Positions 54,591 through 64,000 are shown, counted from the first letter of the stretch. The stretch: 64,000 nt of DNA from Halorhabdus amylolytica (GCF_004944975.1 NZ_SPQG01000002.1:1-64000); one strand, 5' to 3'. Notes: generated by a model from the sequence alone, not told the origin. Translations and numbers: made by a program.

Positions 54591-55895
54591 ATGAGACACC
54601 GAGTATCACGCCGTGAGGTGGTAGTAGCCAGTATGGGGGCACTCGCCGCCGTTGCCGGCTGCCAGAATCCCACGTCTGGTTTCAAAGGTGCTGATGTGGA
54701 TTTCGAACGGCCGGACAGCGACGAGACGCTCGCCGGCCCCTACGACCATACCCGTCTCGAAGGCGTCAGCCAGTTTCGCGGGTCCCTAGAAAACTGGGGA
54801 TACTATCCCGAGGAGACAGTTCCGGATGGGGTGGAAGTAGACTGGCGAATTCCCGAACACAACACCGGCGAACACACGGCGGCAAAAGCGAGTGCGGTAC
54901 CCCTCTCCGGCGATGCGATTGTCTTCCCCGGAGATACGGGGTATCTGACTGCACTCTCCTCGGACGGTGACGTTCTCTGGCAACAGGAAACCGACATGAG
55001 CGGCAGGGGCATCCACGGGACGCCGGTCGTCGCGGATGGGACGGTGTTCATCGGCGCATACGACGGTATCCTCTACGGGTTCGACGCCCAGTCGGGCGAG
55101 AAACAGTGGGAGACGAAACTCGGTGGATCCATCGGTGGCAGCCCGAAATACGACGGGAACGCGATTTTCGTTGCGGTCGAGTATCCTGATCCGGACGGAA
55201 GTATCTTCGCTGTCGACCCCAATTCGGGGGACGTTCTCTGGGAGGACGACGAGAGCCGACCGACGGACCATCCTCACTGCACACCAGCGATCGATCCGAG
55301 GGCCAGTATGATGGTTCTCGGGTCGAACGACGGCCTCCTCTACGGCTGGGAGTACCCATCACTCGACTTCGAGTGGACGTTCGAAACAGACCCCGACAAC
55401 GATACGAACGGGGAGATCAAGGCGCCGGTCGCAGCCTACGACGGCGCTGCATTCTTCGGCTCCTGGGACGAGAACGTCTATCGGGTCGACCTCGAAAGCG
55501 GAACCGAAGACTGGTCGTTCGAGACGGACGGACTCTCGATGGTGGGGCCGGGAGTCGACCCGACTCGCGACGAGATCTACGCAGGGAGTCACGATGGCAA
55601 CCTCTATGCGCTCGATGCGCAAACGGGCGAGAAACGGTGGCAGTTCGAAACGGACCGGGCGCTGACCGGTAGTCTCACCGTGTGTGCGGATCGGATCGTC
55701 TTCGGCTCGACAGACCGGACGCTGTATGCCGTCGAAACGGAGACAGGTGAGGAAGTCTGGCGCGTCGACAGCGACGGTGCCGTGACGAGCACACCCCGTG
55801 TCCACGACGGCGCAATCTACTACGCCGAGCGGGCCCCGGACCCGGAAGACGGGGAGATCGATGGTGGCGCCTACAAACTGGTTGACGCCGCGTGA
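54591..55895 (+). CDS. Lipoprotein with PQQ-type beta-propeller repeats
   Basis: This 434-residue protein starts with a Tat-like leader (SRREVVVASMGALAAVAGC) and lipobox Cys. The body consists of repeated blades with the tryptophan-docking pattern: YGFDAQSGEKQWE, FAVDPNSGDVLWE, YRVDLESGTEDWS, YALDAQTGEKRWQ, YAVETETGEEVWR. That is PQQ_2/BamB-like, a seven- or eight-bladed propeller anchored outside the membrane. It may be a scaffold or a quinoprotein-like enzyme; no catalytic residues can be assigned. Confidence 0.85.
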   Translation: MRHRVSRREVVVASMGALAAVAGCQNPTSGFKGADVDFERPDSDETLAGPYDHTRLEGVSQFRGSLENWGYYPEETVPDGVEVDWRIPEHNTGEHTAAKASAVPLSGDAIVFPGDTGYLTALSSDGDVLWQQETDMSGRGIHGTPVVADGTVFIGAYDGILYGFDAQSGEKQWETKLGGSIGGSPKYDGNAIFVAVEYPDPDGSIFAVDPNSGDVLWEDDESRPTDHPHCTPAIDPRASMMVLGSNDGLLYGWEYPSLDFEWTFETDPDNDTNGEIKAPVAAYDGAAFFGSWDENVYRVDLESGTEDWSFETDGLSMVGPGVDPTRDEIYAGSHDGNLYALDAQTGEKRWQFETDRALTGSLTVCADRIVFGSTDRTLYAVETETGEEVWRVDSDGAVTSTPRVHDGAIYYAERAPDPEDGEIDGGAYKLVDAA

Positions 55896-55972
55896 CCGCG
55901 GCGTACCGTCACGAAATCTGTCATCCCGGGCAGCGTGATTCTCTCAGTGTTTGCCGACACGTGAGGTCACGG

Positions 55973-57088
55973 TCACCCCTCATCCAGTGGGATGGATAGT
56001 CCCCCGTCGGTGCGCTCGACGGTGGTTCCGAACGGTTCCGAGCGCTCCCGAACTGTTTCCCGTACCCAGGTAGCGGCCGCCTCATCGGCCATCGTTGCCG
56101 TCTGGTCTTCGATCTCGATGGGGACGGCCCGGAGTTCCTCGAACGATCCGTCAGCCAAGACCAGTTCGAACAGCGCGCTACGCTTGTTGTGGTACCCCTC
56201 TTTGTGAATGTAGTCGTCCACGAAATCGCCAGCATCGTAGATGATCGGACGTCCCTGGTAGACCTCGATACCCTGCAATACGTGAGCACTGTGGCCGTGT
56301 ACCACGTCGACGCCGCGTTCGACGAGCCAGCGGGCGAAGACTTTCTGTCTCTCCCTCGGTTCCGTTTCCCAGTTCGGCCCCCAATGGAGCGAGGCGACGA
56401 CGAGATCGGGGTCAAATTCAAATGCGCGTTCGATCGCCGTCTCGACTAGCTGGCGGGTTCCGGGCACAGACCGGCCCAACGGCACGTAGGCAGTTCCGGC
56501 CCCTCTCCCGGTCGCTGCGTACGGTCGGTACTGGTCGGTCAGCCCGATCGTCGCCATTGTCAGCCCGCCTATTTCGGTCACTGCCGGATCGAACGCCGTG
56601 TCGCGGTCGGGGCCAGCACCCGCATGATCGACACCGGCGTCCGTGAGATGGTCGCGGGTATCTTCGAGAGCCGTCTCGCGGAAATCGAGGATATGGTTGT
56701 TCGCGAGGGTGGCCACGGAGGCGTTTGCCGCCCGGAGTGCCGGCACTGCGAAGTCCGGGGCCGCACGGAAGTAGTAGGTCTTCTCCGGCCACTTGCGGCC
56801 GCGCTCAGAGATACAACATTCCAGATTCAACACGAATCCATCGAGCGTTCGAAGCCGTTCCAGCGTCGATCCCCACACGCCCCCAGGATCGTTGCCAGCC
56901 CAGTGGTCGTTCACGCTCCGACCCAGCATGACATCGCCAACGAACCCGATTCTGGCGTCCGTCCTGGTCATACTGTCGGTCGTTTCGCTCGTATCGGCAC
57001 TGCTCCGTGTTCCGCTCTTCGAGACGCTGGAACAGCCTGCCAGTGCCGTCACGCCCGCTGCCAGCACCCCTCGGCGCGTCCGCCTCAT
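55973..57088 (-). CDS. CapA-family metallophosphatase lipoprotein
   Basis: A 371-residue precursor with a Tat-like leader and lipobox (RRTRRGVLAAGVTALAGC). The core shows GFVGDVMLGRSVNDHW near 47, NLECCISERG, ANNHILDFRE near 150 and VHGHSAHVLQGIEVYQG near 270. This is the CapA/PgsA fold, a calcineurin-like phosphatase linked to poly-gamma-glutamate or capsule synthesis. No pgsBC neighbours are present, so the substrate is open. It should act at the cell surface. Confidence 0.85.
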   Translation of the reverse strand: MRRTRRGVLAAGVTALAGCSSVSKSGTRSSADTSETTDSMTRTDARIGFVGDVMLGRSVNDHWAGNDPGGVWGSTLERLRTLDGFVLNLECCISERGRKWPEKTYYFRAAPDFAVPALRAANASVATLANNHILDFRETALEDTRDHLTDAGVDHAGAGPDRDTAFDPAVTEIGGLTMATIGLTDQYRPYAATGRGAGTAYVPLGRSVPGTRQLVETAIERAFEFDPDLVVASLHWGPNWETEPRERQKVFARWLVERGVDVVHGHSAHVLQGIEVYQGRPIIYDAGDFVDDYIHKEGYHNKRSALFELVLADGSFEELRAVPIEIEDQTATMADEAAATWVRETVRERSEPFGTTVERTDGGLSIPLDEG

Positions 57089-57263
57089 CTGTCGGTACGT
57101 ACGTACCGATGGGTCTCAAGTCCATCGTCATCTAGCCATTCGAAGCGGTCGTTCTGGTTCGAGTATTGCCTGACGTAACGAACGTTCTCAGATCTGTCGT
57201 ATTGAACGATCCCCGTCTTATTTCGTGCTAGCGCCCATCTTCCTTGATAGGGGGTGTCATACC

Positions 57264-57689
57264 ATGGTGGAGACCATATTGATCCCGACGGATGGCAGCG
57301 AGCACGCCCAACGTGCGGCGGCACATGCACTCGCATTCGCCGAGCGGGAGGGTGCGACTGTACATGCGCTATTCGTCGTAGAGACCGAGGGCGTAGAAAC
57401 CAGCGACGTGGAAGTGCCGGCACTGAGTAGCATCGAGATCCTCACCAACGAACGCGAGGAATGGGGGCGGAAAGTACTCGCAGCGATCGCCCAGACAGCC
57501 GAAAAACGTGATGTGCCCGTCGAGACATCTATCTATCATGGGGACCCAGCCGAAACGATCCCCGAAGTCGCGGACGAAATCGACGCCGACCTTGTCTTCG
57601 TCGGCGAACGCGGCGACACGCACGAACACCGTGAGGGGACAGTTACCCGGGCATTGCGGCGCGAAGATGATCGCGTCGTCGTGGCCTGA
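57264..57689 (+). CDS. Universal stress protein
   Basis: A 141-residue UspA protein: VETILIPTDGSEHAQRAAAH at the start, a DADLVFVGERGDTHEHREGTV nucleotide loop and a final strand DRVVVA. The loop lacks the exact GxxGxxxxGS(V)S pattern of ATP-binding Usp proteins, so ATP binding is doubtful. The start was set at ATG 57264. It stands alone. Confidence 0.85.
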   Translation: MVETILIPTDGSEHAQRAAAHALAFAEREGATVHALFVVETEGVETSDVEVPALSSIEILTNEREEWGRKVLAAIAQTAEKRDVPVETSIYHGDPAETIPEVADEIDADLVFVGERGDTHEHREGTVTRALRREDDRVVVA

Positions 57690-57942
57690 TGGATTTACCC
57701 GGCCGAGCAGAAAGTCACGTATCCTTTGTTTTTTTGAACGCGAATCCGCCTTTGAAATCTGAAATTATTCGTGACTTTGTTGCCCTTTATGAACTATGGC
57801 ACGAATCCTGACGTTAGTTATGAGGCCTCGGCACTCATAGGGTTCGTCATCGCCGGGTCGTGACGCCGGCTCGGCCCGTGGGTTCGTCATCGGCCAGCTG
57901 AAGGTAACGATACAACGGACAAAACGGTTGTTCTCCCCAGAG

Positions 57943-58980
57943 CTACTCGGCGAGTGACCCGGCCCGCATCTCCCGACGCAGATCCCCGAGGGACGGCTCA
58001 CCGTCTCCGGCGAAGCGAGCGAGCAGCGCGTAGACCTCTTGTCGGGACACTTTCACGCCGTCCTCGAAGACATCCTCCGGTCGGGCTTGTAATTCCCGGA
58101 TCGTGCCGACGGCCAGCAGGAACGGGATCGCCCAGGCGGCGAGTGTGTTGCCACGGGTTTCGGGCATCGCTTCGAGCCAGGCTTCTGCGTCGTCGAGATA
58201 CCCCTCGGCGCGGTCGGCGATCCGGGAGACGACTGGCACGAAGTCCGCTGTTTTCTCCGGATCGTCGATGTCCGCGGCGGCGAGGTCTTCCTCGGCCAGC
58301 AACCCCGCCGGCAGGTAGACGTTGTCCTCTTCTCGGTAGTCGCCGTCGACGTCCTTGGCGACGTTGACCAGTTGCAACAGCCGGGCGAAGGCGGTGGCGT
58401 TGTCCTCGAAGGCGTCCCGCTCGGTGGGCTCGACGTCGTCGACGAGCAGTCGGGTGACGAACGAGCCGATGGTACCGGCGACGTACCAACAGTACTCTTC
58501 GAGTTCTGCGATGGTCTGAATGCGGAGCCCACCCTCCTCGGCGTAGCGATCGACGAACTCCGCCATCCCGTCGGTGAGTTCACGAACCGACGGCCGAATG
58601 ATTTCCCGGGAGGAAGCAGGCAAGCCCTGGAACGTCGCGACAACTCGCGGTGCCTCGGCGACCACCGTCCAGTCGGCGCTCGGGTCTGCCGGGAGCCAGG
58701 GATCGACGGCCGCCCGGAACTCCTCGATCGTCGTGTCGTCGTCCGGATCGAGCGCCCGGCTGTACGATCGGAGCAGATCGTATTGATCGGTGGGCGGGAT
58801 GTGTGTGGCATCCTCGACGGTGTCGGCGACCCGACAGAGGAGATAGCCGACGCAGATCTCGTCGGCCATCGGCTCTTTCAGCTCCGCGATGGTCAGCGCG
58901 AACGTTCGCGAAACGTCCTGAACGGTATCGTAACACCATCTCATGTCGCTCGGCTGCGACTCGACCTGCTCGTTTGACAT
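57943..58980 (-). CDS. Squalene/phytoene synthase family enzyme
   Basis: A 345-residue isoprenyl synthase with both Asp-rich motifs: CRVADTVEDAT near 55 and NVAKDVDGDYREEDNVYLP near 210, as well as DVSRTFALTI near 24. It joins two prenyl diphosphates head to head. The DTVED and YREEDNVYLP forms fit squalene synthase slightly better than CrtB, which would place it in squalene/menaquinone-associated lipid synthesis. Sequence alone does not settle this. The start was set at Met 58980. Confidence 0.85.
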   Translation of the reverse strand: MSNEQVESQPSDMRWCYDTVQDVSRTFALTIAELKEPMADEICVGYLLCRVADTVEDATHIPPTDQYDLLRSYSRALDPDDDTTIEEFRAAVDPWLPADPSADWTVVAEAPRVVATFQGLPASSREIIRPSVRELTDGMAEFVDRYAEEGGLRIQTIAELEEYCWYVAGTIGSFVTRLLVDDVEPTERDAFEDNATAFARLLQLVNVAKDVDGDYREEDNVYLPAGLLAEEDLAAADIDDPEKTADFVPVVSRIADRAEGYLDDAEAWLEAMPETRGNTLAAWAIPFLLAVGTIRELQARPEDVFEDGVKVSRQEVYALLARFAGDGEPSLGDLRREMRAGSLAE

Positions 58981-59125
58981 TCCGAATACGCACCCGAGGG
59001 GTTCCGTGAGTAAAAATCCCCTCCTGGATGTCGTGGCTATCACTGGTGGCACCTAGTCCTGGCGATCCCGCCAGGGGATCGCTCTCGGTCCCCACCTTCA
59101 CGATCGAGCGGGTCCTACGGGGGCT

Positions 59126-60145
59126 ATGATCGAACTCGACGGGAGCGAGGGAGGGGGACAACTTTTCCGGTCGGCACTCACACTATCGGCGCTCACGAGG
59201 ACGACTTTCGAGATGAACGGGATCCGTGGTTCGCGACCTGAACCCGGGCTTGCCCCCCAACACGTGACTGCTCTCGAAACGGTCGCGGAGGTCTGTGACG
59301 CGACCCTCAAGGGGGCCGAGATCGGCTCTTCGACAGTCACGTTCGAACCCGACGAACCGACGGGTGGCCGTTACGAGGCGGCGATCGGGACGGCGGGCAG
59401 CGTGACGCTGCTGTTCGACGCTGTCCTCCCCCTCGCGAGCGGGCTGGATCGACCGTTGACGCTCACAGCGAGCGGTGGAACCAGCGTGGCGTGGTCGCCA
59501 ACGATGCCCTGGTATCGCCGGGTCAAGCTTCCACTGCTTCGTCGGGCTGGCACCCATGCAGCCGTCGACGTCGATCGACCGGGTTTCTACCCGGCTGGCG
59601 GCGGAAGGGCGACGCTAACGCTGGCTCCGTCGACGCCGTCGAGCGTCACTCTCCGTGACCGTGGCGAACGTGAGGGCGCACTGGTCCACTCGACGGCGAC
59701 GACAGACCTCGCGGAGGCCGACGTTGCCGAGCGCCAGACGAAACTGGCACACGACCGACTGGTGGAGATCGAAACCGACGTCGAGATTACCGAACGGACC
59801 ACGCGTTACGTCGCCGCTGATTCGACGGGGGCGGTCGCCCTCGTCGTCGTGGAGTACGAGAACGGCGTGATCGGTGCTGACGCACTCGGAGAGCCTGGAA
59901 AACCAGCCGAGGACGTCGCCGACGAGGCCATCGACGCGGCACTCTCTGATGACGAGTCCGGCGCGGGAGTCGACGAAAACCTGGCCGACCAACTGATCCC
60001 GTGGCTGGCTATCGCAGGCGGTGAGATACGGATCCCGACAATCACGGACCACGTCGAGACACACGTCGATCTCCTCACAGCGTTCGGATTCGACGTCCGG
60101 ATCGAACAGACCGATGACGAACCAGTCCTCGTCAGCGAGCCCTGA
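59126..60145 (+). CDS. rtcA: RNA 3'-terminal phosphate cyclase
   Basis: A 339-residue RtcA: IELDGSEGGGQLFRSALTLS at the start, RPEPGLAPQHVTALE near 36, GTAGSVTLLFDAVLP near 88, RPGFYPAGGGRATLTL near 152 and the catalytic-His region LADQLIPWLA near 290. It converts RNA 3'-phosphates to 2',3'-cyclic phosphates using ATP. Length is normal. Confidence 0.93.
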   Translation: MIELDGSEGGGQLFRSALTLSALTRTTFEMNGIRGSRPEPGLAPQHVTALETVAEVCDATLKGAEIGSSTVTFEPDEPTGGRYEAAIGTAGSVTLLFDAVLPLASGLDRPLTLTASGGTSVAWSPTMPWYRRVKLPLLRRAGTHAAVDVDRPGFYPAGGGRATLTLAPSTPSSVTLRDRGEREGALVHSTATTDLAEADVAERQTKLAHDRLVEIETDVEITERTTRYVAADSTGAVALVVVEYENGVIGADALGEPGKPAEDVADEAIDAALSDDESGAGVDENLADQLIPWLAIAGGEIRIPTITDHVETHVDLLTAFGFDVRIEQTDDEPVLVSEP

Positions 60146-60186
60146 GATCGCGACGATCGATCAGCTGTTGTCTCGATCCGGTTGGA

Positions 60187-61200
60187 TCAGGCGTTCGTTC
60201 TGTAGAGATTCCCGTCTTCGTCGTAGCGCGCTTCGAAGATACGGCTGAACTGCTCGTCACTCATCTCGACTTCGAGTGCCCCGAGGTTCTCATCCAGTTG
60301 CTCGACAGTGCGAGCGCCGACGATCGGTACACACGTGAAGTCGGGCTGGTCGATTAGCCATCCCAGAGCGACCTGGGCGGGCGTGGCGTCGACCTCCTCG
60401 GCGACCGCACGGACCTCGTCGAGAACGTGCCAGCCCCGTTCGGAGACGTACCACTCGGTAAACATTTCGTCGAGTTGGGCGCGTGTGTCCGCGGGCGCGT
60501 CGAGTTCGTAGGTCTCGTCGCCGACGCGTTCGTACTTGCCCGTCAAGAACCCGCCGGCCAGCGGCGAGTACGGTACCACAGCCAGATCTTGATCCGCACA
60601 GACCTCCAGGTACTCCGCGACGTCCTCGTAGTACGCCGCATGAAAGAGTGGCTGTGTGACGGTGAAGGCCTCGTAGTTGTTCACGTCGGCTTTCCAGAGG
60701 CCCTTGGTGAGTTTCCAGGCGTCGGCCGTCGAGAGTCCGACGTGGTGGACCTTGCCCTCGCTCACGAGATCGTCAACGGTCCGCAGGGTCCTCTCGATGG
60801 GCGTCTCGTCGTCGAAGCGATGCAGGTAGAGGATGTCGAGATAGTCAGTGTCGAGCCTGTCGAGGGACCCGTCGACCTCGGCGCGGACGTTCTTCGCCGA
60901 GAGGTTCTCCTGGAACCGCGATTCCTGGGACCAGTAGCATTTCGAGGCGACGACGTAATCCTCGCGGTCGCGCTCGGCGAGCCACTCACCGATCCAGCGT
61001 TCACTATCGCCGCCGCCGTAGCCGTTGGCCGTGTCGATGAAGTTGCCGCCGTTTTCCGCGTACGCGTCCAGCAGTTCGTGGGCCTCTTCCCGTCCCGTCT
61101 CGACGACGCCCGTCTCCTCGTGTTCCATGCCGAAGCGCCAGGTTCCGAGTGCGATCGGCGATACCTCCAGTCCAGTCTTGCCGAGTCGTCGATAGTACAT
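60187..61200 (-). CDS. Aldo/keto reductase
   Basis: A 337-residue (beta/alpha)8 oxidoreductase: YYRRLGKTGLEVSPIALGTW at the start and NFIDTANGYGGGDSERWIGE, with the catalytic Asp and Tyr. Then come VASKCYW (Lys), DILYLHRFDDETPIERTL (His) and the NADPH-binding C-terminus VPIVGARTVEQLDENLGA. It most resembles the Kv-beta-like/YghZ subgroup. The substrate is unknown. The start is ATG 61200; the open frame extends to 61278. Confidence 0.9.
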   Translation of the reverse strand: MYYRRLGKTGLEVSPIALGTWRFGMEHEETGVVETGREEAHELLDAYAENGGNFIDTANGYGGGDSERWIGEWLAERDREDYVVASKCYWSQESRFQENLSAKNVRAEVDGSLDRLDTDYLDILYLHRFDDETPIERTLRTVDDLVSEGKVHHVGLSTADAWKLTKGLWKADVNNYEAFTVTQPLFHAAYYEDVAEYLEVCADQDLAVVPYSPLAGGFLTGKYERVGDETYELDAPADTRAQLDEMFTEWYVSERGWHVLDEVRAVAEEVDATPAQVALGWLIDQPDFTCVPIVGARTVEQLDENLGALEVEMSDEQFSRIFEARYDEDGNLYRTNA

Positions 61201-61332
61201 CCCCGTGAAACTGCGATCGGCAGCGCCATAAATACCGGGCGTCCCGTGACGGATCACCCGAACCGATCGAACGTCCACGAAAGCGTTTTGTTCGAACGGG
61301 GACGATATTCAGTTTCTGTACAGACACCACTC

Positions 61333-62331
61333 ATGACAGTCACTGACACGGAGATGCGCAAGGGCTGTGATGCGATCGAAGCGACCCTGGAAGATCGGGC
61401 GACTCTGTCGGTGATCGCCGATGCGATCTCGCCGGCGTCGACGTACTACTTCCTGGGTTGTGGCTCCTCCTACTGGGTAGGTACGGTCGCGGCCCGTCTG
61501 TTCCGGGCGCAGGACGCCGACGCGAGTGCGGTCTCGGCCCCGGAGTTTTACTTCGGCGAGTACCCCATCGACGGCGATACGGTCGTCGTCGCCTCCTCTC
61601 AGTCGGGCGAGACGACCGAGACGCTCCGGGCGTTCGAGGCGGCTGCCGACGCCGGTGCCCGGACAGTGGCGGTCACGAACACGGCCGGTTCGACGCTGAC
61701 TGCGGTCGCGGACCACACCTACGTCACGCCGGCCGGAGTCGAGGAGTCAGTCCTCGCGACGAAGTCCGTCGACACTGCCGTGACGGCGGCCTACGTGCTG
61801 GGTCGTGAACTCGGCGACGATGCCGCACAACCCGACTGGACGCCAGAGACGTGCCGGGCCGTCGCGGACCGCTCGTATTCGGACGCCGTCAGGACGTTCA
61901 GGGATGCCAAGCACACCTACACGCTGGGGACTGGTGTCGACTATGGGCTGGCGGGCGAGGCTGCCCGGAAGTTCGGCGAGGGACCGCTGTTGCACTCGAC
62001 GCCGATGCCGGCCATGGAGATCAGCCACGGACCCCTGGCCAACGTTGAGGGTGATCCAGTGTTGCTCGTCGTCAGCGATCCGTCCATCGCCCAACACTAC
62101 GAGCCGCTGATCGGCGAGCTCCGGGAGGCCGGCGCGCGGGTCGTTGCGATCCAACCTGACGGCCTTTCGCTTCCGTGCGACGCATCCGTCGACGTGCCGG
62201 GCGGCGATCCGCAGTTCCTCTTCACCCTCAAGGCGATCCAGCGACTGACACTGAAACTCGCGACCGATCGCGGTATCGATCCCGACAATCCGCCGTCGCT
62301 GTCCAAACACATAGAGCGCGACGAACTCTGA
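61333..62331 (+). CDS. SIS-domain sugar isomerase-like protein
   Basis: A 332-residue protein with two SIS domains: YYFLGCGSSYWVGTVAARL with SSQSGETTETLRAF, and YTLGTGVDYGLAGEAARKFGEG with LVVSDPSI. It matches the isomerase half of GlmS and AgaS-type deaminases without a glutaminase domain. It likely isomerises or deaminates a phospho-aminosugar. A huge upstream extension of the frame (to 60427) lies opposite the aldo/keto reductase gene and is not real. Confidence 0.85.
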   Translation: MTVTDTEMRKGCDAIEATLEDRATLSVIADAISPASTYYFLGCGSSYWVGTVAARLFRAQDADASAVSAPEFYFGEYPIDGDTVVVASSQSGETTETLRAFEAAADAGARTVAVTNTAGSTLTAVADHTYVTPAGVEESVLATKSVDTAVTAAYVLGRELGDDAAQPDWTPETCRAVADRSYSDAVRTFRDAKHTYTLGTGVDYGLAGEAARKFGEGPLLHSTPMPAMEISHGPLANVEGDPVLLVVSDPSIAQHYEPLIGELREAGARVVAIQPDGLSLPCDASVDVPGGDPQFLFTLKAIQRLTLKLATDRGIDPDNPPSLSKHIERDEL

Positions 62332-62365
62332 GAAGGTGAGGGATCTGACCGGATATCGTCGCCAG

Positions 62366-63379
62366 TCACTCGGCGATCCGTTCGCGAGCTGCCGCCACGA
62401 GCAGCGGGAACGTGATCGTGGCATCAGCGTAGACCGAGGCGTTCCGGGCGGCCTTCTCGAGTTTCCCCCACGACCGGGCCTCGTCCAGTGTGGCCCCGGA
62501 AAGCCCCCCGGTCTGTGGCGGGTCCATCGTCAGTTGCACCGCGTAATCGTAGGCATCAGGGTCAACCAGCATCGTCTGGAGGACGAAGTTCTTCGGGACA
62601 CCGCCGCCGACCACTAGCGCGCCCGCCTGCTCGGCCTCGTAGGCCTGATCGGAGATATCACTCATGTCTGCCAGCGCGTCGAGCGTGAACTCGCTGGTCT
62701 GGCTGTATATCCACGACTGAATCCCGAGCACGGAGTCCTGAACGGCCGGACAGTATATCGGAACGTCGTTCTCGTAGGCCGCGGCGGCGATGCCAGGCCC
62801 CTCCTCGACGTCATCACGTTCGTTGATGGCGGCGTTCGCTCGGCCGAGTTCTTCGGTCAGTCGCTGGATGCTCACCGCACCCTCTTCCTCCAGCACCGGG
62901 AAAACCTCCCCACGGAGATGTTCCTCGAAAGCTGCGAAGTGCTCCTGGGGGAGATAGACGTTGTAGATGCGGTCGACGCCTTCGTCGCGCAACCGCTCGT
63001 CGTGTTCGCGGGGCGTCCCGTCCTCGCTGACGGCCTCGCCGTGGTGGTGCTTGCCGCCGATCGCCTCGATAGTGTCGTGGGTAAGGTTCGCGCCGGTCGT
63101 CACGAGGGCCTCAACGTGACCGTCTCGGATCAAGTCGGCGACGATGCGACGCATCCCTGCGGGTACCATCGCGCCAGCCAGTCCGAGGAAGTTAGTGACG
63201 TCGTCTCCGAGCATCTCGCTGTAGACGTCGACCGCCTCGTGGAGGGCAGTCGCGCCGAACCCGCCGTCCCCGTACTCGGCGGCGAGTTCGTCGACGGTCA
63301 TGCCCGCCCGGACCTCGGCGTGACCGATCGGATCGTGCTTGAACGTCTCGCGGTGGTCTCCCGCGTGATCGTTGGTCAT
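62366..63379 (-). CDS. dys: Deoxyhypusine synthase
   Basis: A 337-residue enzyme with NAD-binding motifs VTTGANLTHDTIEAIGGKHH, AALVVGGGVPKNF-type GALVVGGGVPKNF, the spermidine site, and the catalytic Lys in SWGKLEKAARNASVYADATI. It transfers aminobutyl from spermidine (or agmatine in archaea) to aIF5A, the first step of hypusine formation. Length is typical for archaea. Confidence 0.95.
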   Translation of the reverse strand: MTNDHAGDHRETFKHDPIGHAEVRAGMTVDELAAEYGDGGFGATALHEAVDVYSEMLGDDVTNFLGLAGAMVPAGMRRIVADLIRDGHVEALVTTGANLTHDTIEAIGGKHHHGEAVSEDGTPREHDERLRDEGVDRIYNVYLPQEHFAAFEEHLRGEVFPVLEEEGAVSIQRLTEELGRANAAINERDDVEEGPGIAAAAYENDVPIYCPAVQDSVLGIQSWIYSQTSEFTLDALADMSDISDQAYEAEQAGALVVGGGVPKNFVLQTMLVDPDAYDYAVQLTMDPPQTGGLSGATLDEARSWGKLEKAARNASVYADATITFPLLVAAARERIAE

Positions 63380-63821
63380 ATGTTCCGATCGCGGAGCCAG
63401 CCGCTAAAACGGCGCGGTTGACGTTGTCCCGTACTTACCGACGACGCGACCGATACTTCGCCGGTCACGCCGTCGAAAACGTCATGAATCGCCCGTGCCC
63501 GTGACTTTCCCCTGCCGACGGTGACCGAGGTGTTTCCCCACACCCACCGCCGGTGCCGTGGTCGCCGTCACGCTGCCCGAAATGGCGATGGCGTCAACGG
63601 GAACCCCGATCGCACGCCCGGGCCCGCTCGTATCCACTGTCAGTCAGCACCGTCACTCGACGATACCCGCGCGACACGGCGCCGTCGTCTTTCCCAGCCA
63701 CGATTTGCGTTCCAGCCAGCATGCCCATAGTGATATCCGTTGTCGGAACGACACGCCTTGCGATCAGGTCTTCTTTCGGTGAAAACACGTGACTGACCGG
63801 TCATCGTCGACCGCAGTCCGG
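63380..63821. other. Intergenic region, possible small relic
   Basis: No intact gene. On the minus strand around 63485-63640 a frame reads GRAIGVPVDAIAISGSVTAT and on to a TGA, and an adjacent frame upstream (63650-63788) reads AGTQIVAGKDDGAVSRG. Together they might be a frameshifted small gene. I do not recognise it. Confidence 0.3.
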
Positions 63822-64000
63822 TCAGGGACGGAGTGGTTCGGCGGCCTCGAGGTGTTCGTCGATGTATTCGTGGGCCCATTCGAGGACGACTGGATCGTCC
63901 GTCACGCACAGTGCCCGGAGGTGACCGTCCCGCCCTGGCGTTCCGATCGCGACCTTCCCATCGGCGATACACATCCCGATCTCGAACTCGTCCGTAGCCA
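63822..64000 (-). CDS. C-terminal part of a FilR1/HTH-type regulator (runs off the window)
   Basis: Only the last 59 residues are inside the window: EFEIGMCIADGKVAIGTPG, RALCVTDDPVVLEW and AHEYIDEHLEAAEPLRP, then TGA. The pattern, a V-x-I strand pair followed by DDP-x-x-x-EWA-x-EY-helix, resembles the C-terminal effector domain (FilR1/DUF1724) of haloarchaeal winged-HTH regulators. The DNA-binding part lies beyond position 64000. Confidence 0.6.
   Translation of the reverse strand, partial: ATDEFEIGMCIADGKVAIGTPGRDGHLRALCVTDDPVVLEWAHEYIDEHLEAAEPLRP

Noticed and set aside
60427-61332. N-terminal 300-residue extension of the SIS protein
   Set aside because: It is antisense to the aldo/keto reductase gene and shares none of the SIS fold; the SIS protein starts naturally at 61333.

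Overview
The window looks like a haloarchaeal chromosome segment. The proteins are strongly acidic, genes on the right half are GC-rich and often leaderless, there are Tat/lipobox precursors, and the archaeal genes cca, eIF1A, deoxyhypusine synthase, RPA and a doubled histone are present. I cannot name the genus. The left ~36 kb (about 0-36.4 kb) is an accessory defence/recombination island, much of it more AT-rich and with different codon use. The right ~27 kb (37.6-64 kb) is ordinary housekeeping chromosome.

Left edge (0-2 kb): a zinc-ribbon protein, a decayed conserved haloarchaeal gene, a tiny winged-HTH gene behind an 18-bp palindrome, and the frameshifted C-terminal stub of a tyrosine integrase. 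The stub suggests that this is the scar of an integrated element. From 2.1 to 18.1 kb lies a dense restriction/defence cluster. It holds McrB and McrC, a GHKL (MORC/MutL-like) ATPase with an acidic linker, a coiled-coil protein interrupted by a stop codon, a beta-class DNA methyltransferase, a second GHKL ATPase fused to a second paralogous methyltransferase, a PLD-helicase, a 60-residue protein, a DndD-like SMC ATPase and a small DndE-like protein. The last four overlap as one operon. The twin GHKL/methyltransferase arrangement, once split and once fused, is the strongest candidate here for an under-described modification/defence system.

From 18.6 to 28.7 kb are an HNH endonuclease, a DUF429 protein, a gene relic, a CARF-HTH regulator, and a coupled pair of a DUF2797 zinc protein and a full-length Argonaute. 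The Argonaute is related to the Natronobacterium (NgAgo) type, has an intact DEDD tetrad and carries a different N-terminal domain. An IS6-type transposase relic and an OLD-family nuclease coupled to a KTSC protein follow. From 28.8 to 36.4 kb a compact four-gene operon encodes Mre11, a long Rad50, NurA and HerA, a complete DNA end-resection machine placed beside the nuclease genes.

The island ends at two minus-strand tRNA genes (CAT and Asn-GTT) separated by about 730 bp of degenerate repeats. Two of these copy the 3' end of the tRNA-Asn gene, which is the footprint expected of repeated integration at that tRNA. The right half carries cca, a histone deacetylase-like hydrolase coupled to a histone gene, RPA, tRNA-Arg, eIF1A, a PolB-like polymerase with altered motif C next to a RecA-like protein, membrane proteins, a methyltransferase, queC, folA, lipoproteins, a CapA-like phosphatase, a universal stress protein, a squalene/phytoene synthase, rtcA, an aldo/keto reductase, a SIS-domain protein, deoxyhypusine synthase and a partial regulator. 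Several small relics (Pit transporter, histidine kinase) lie between them.
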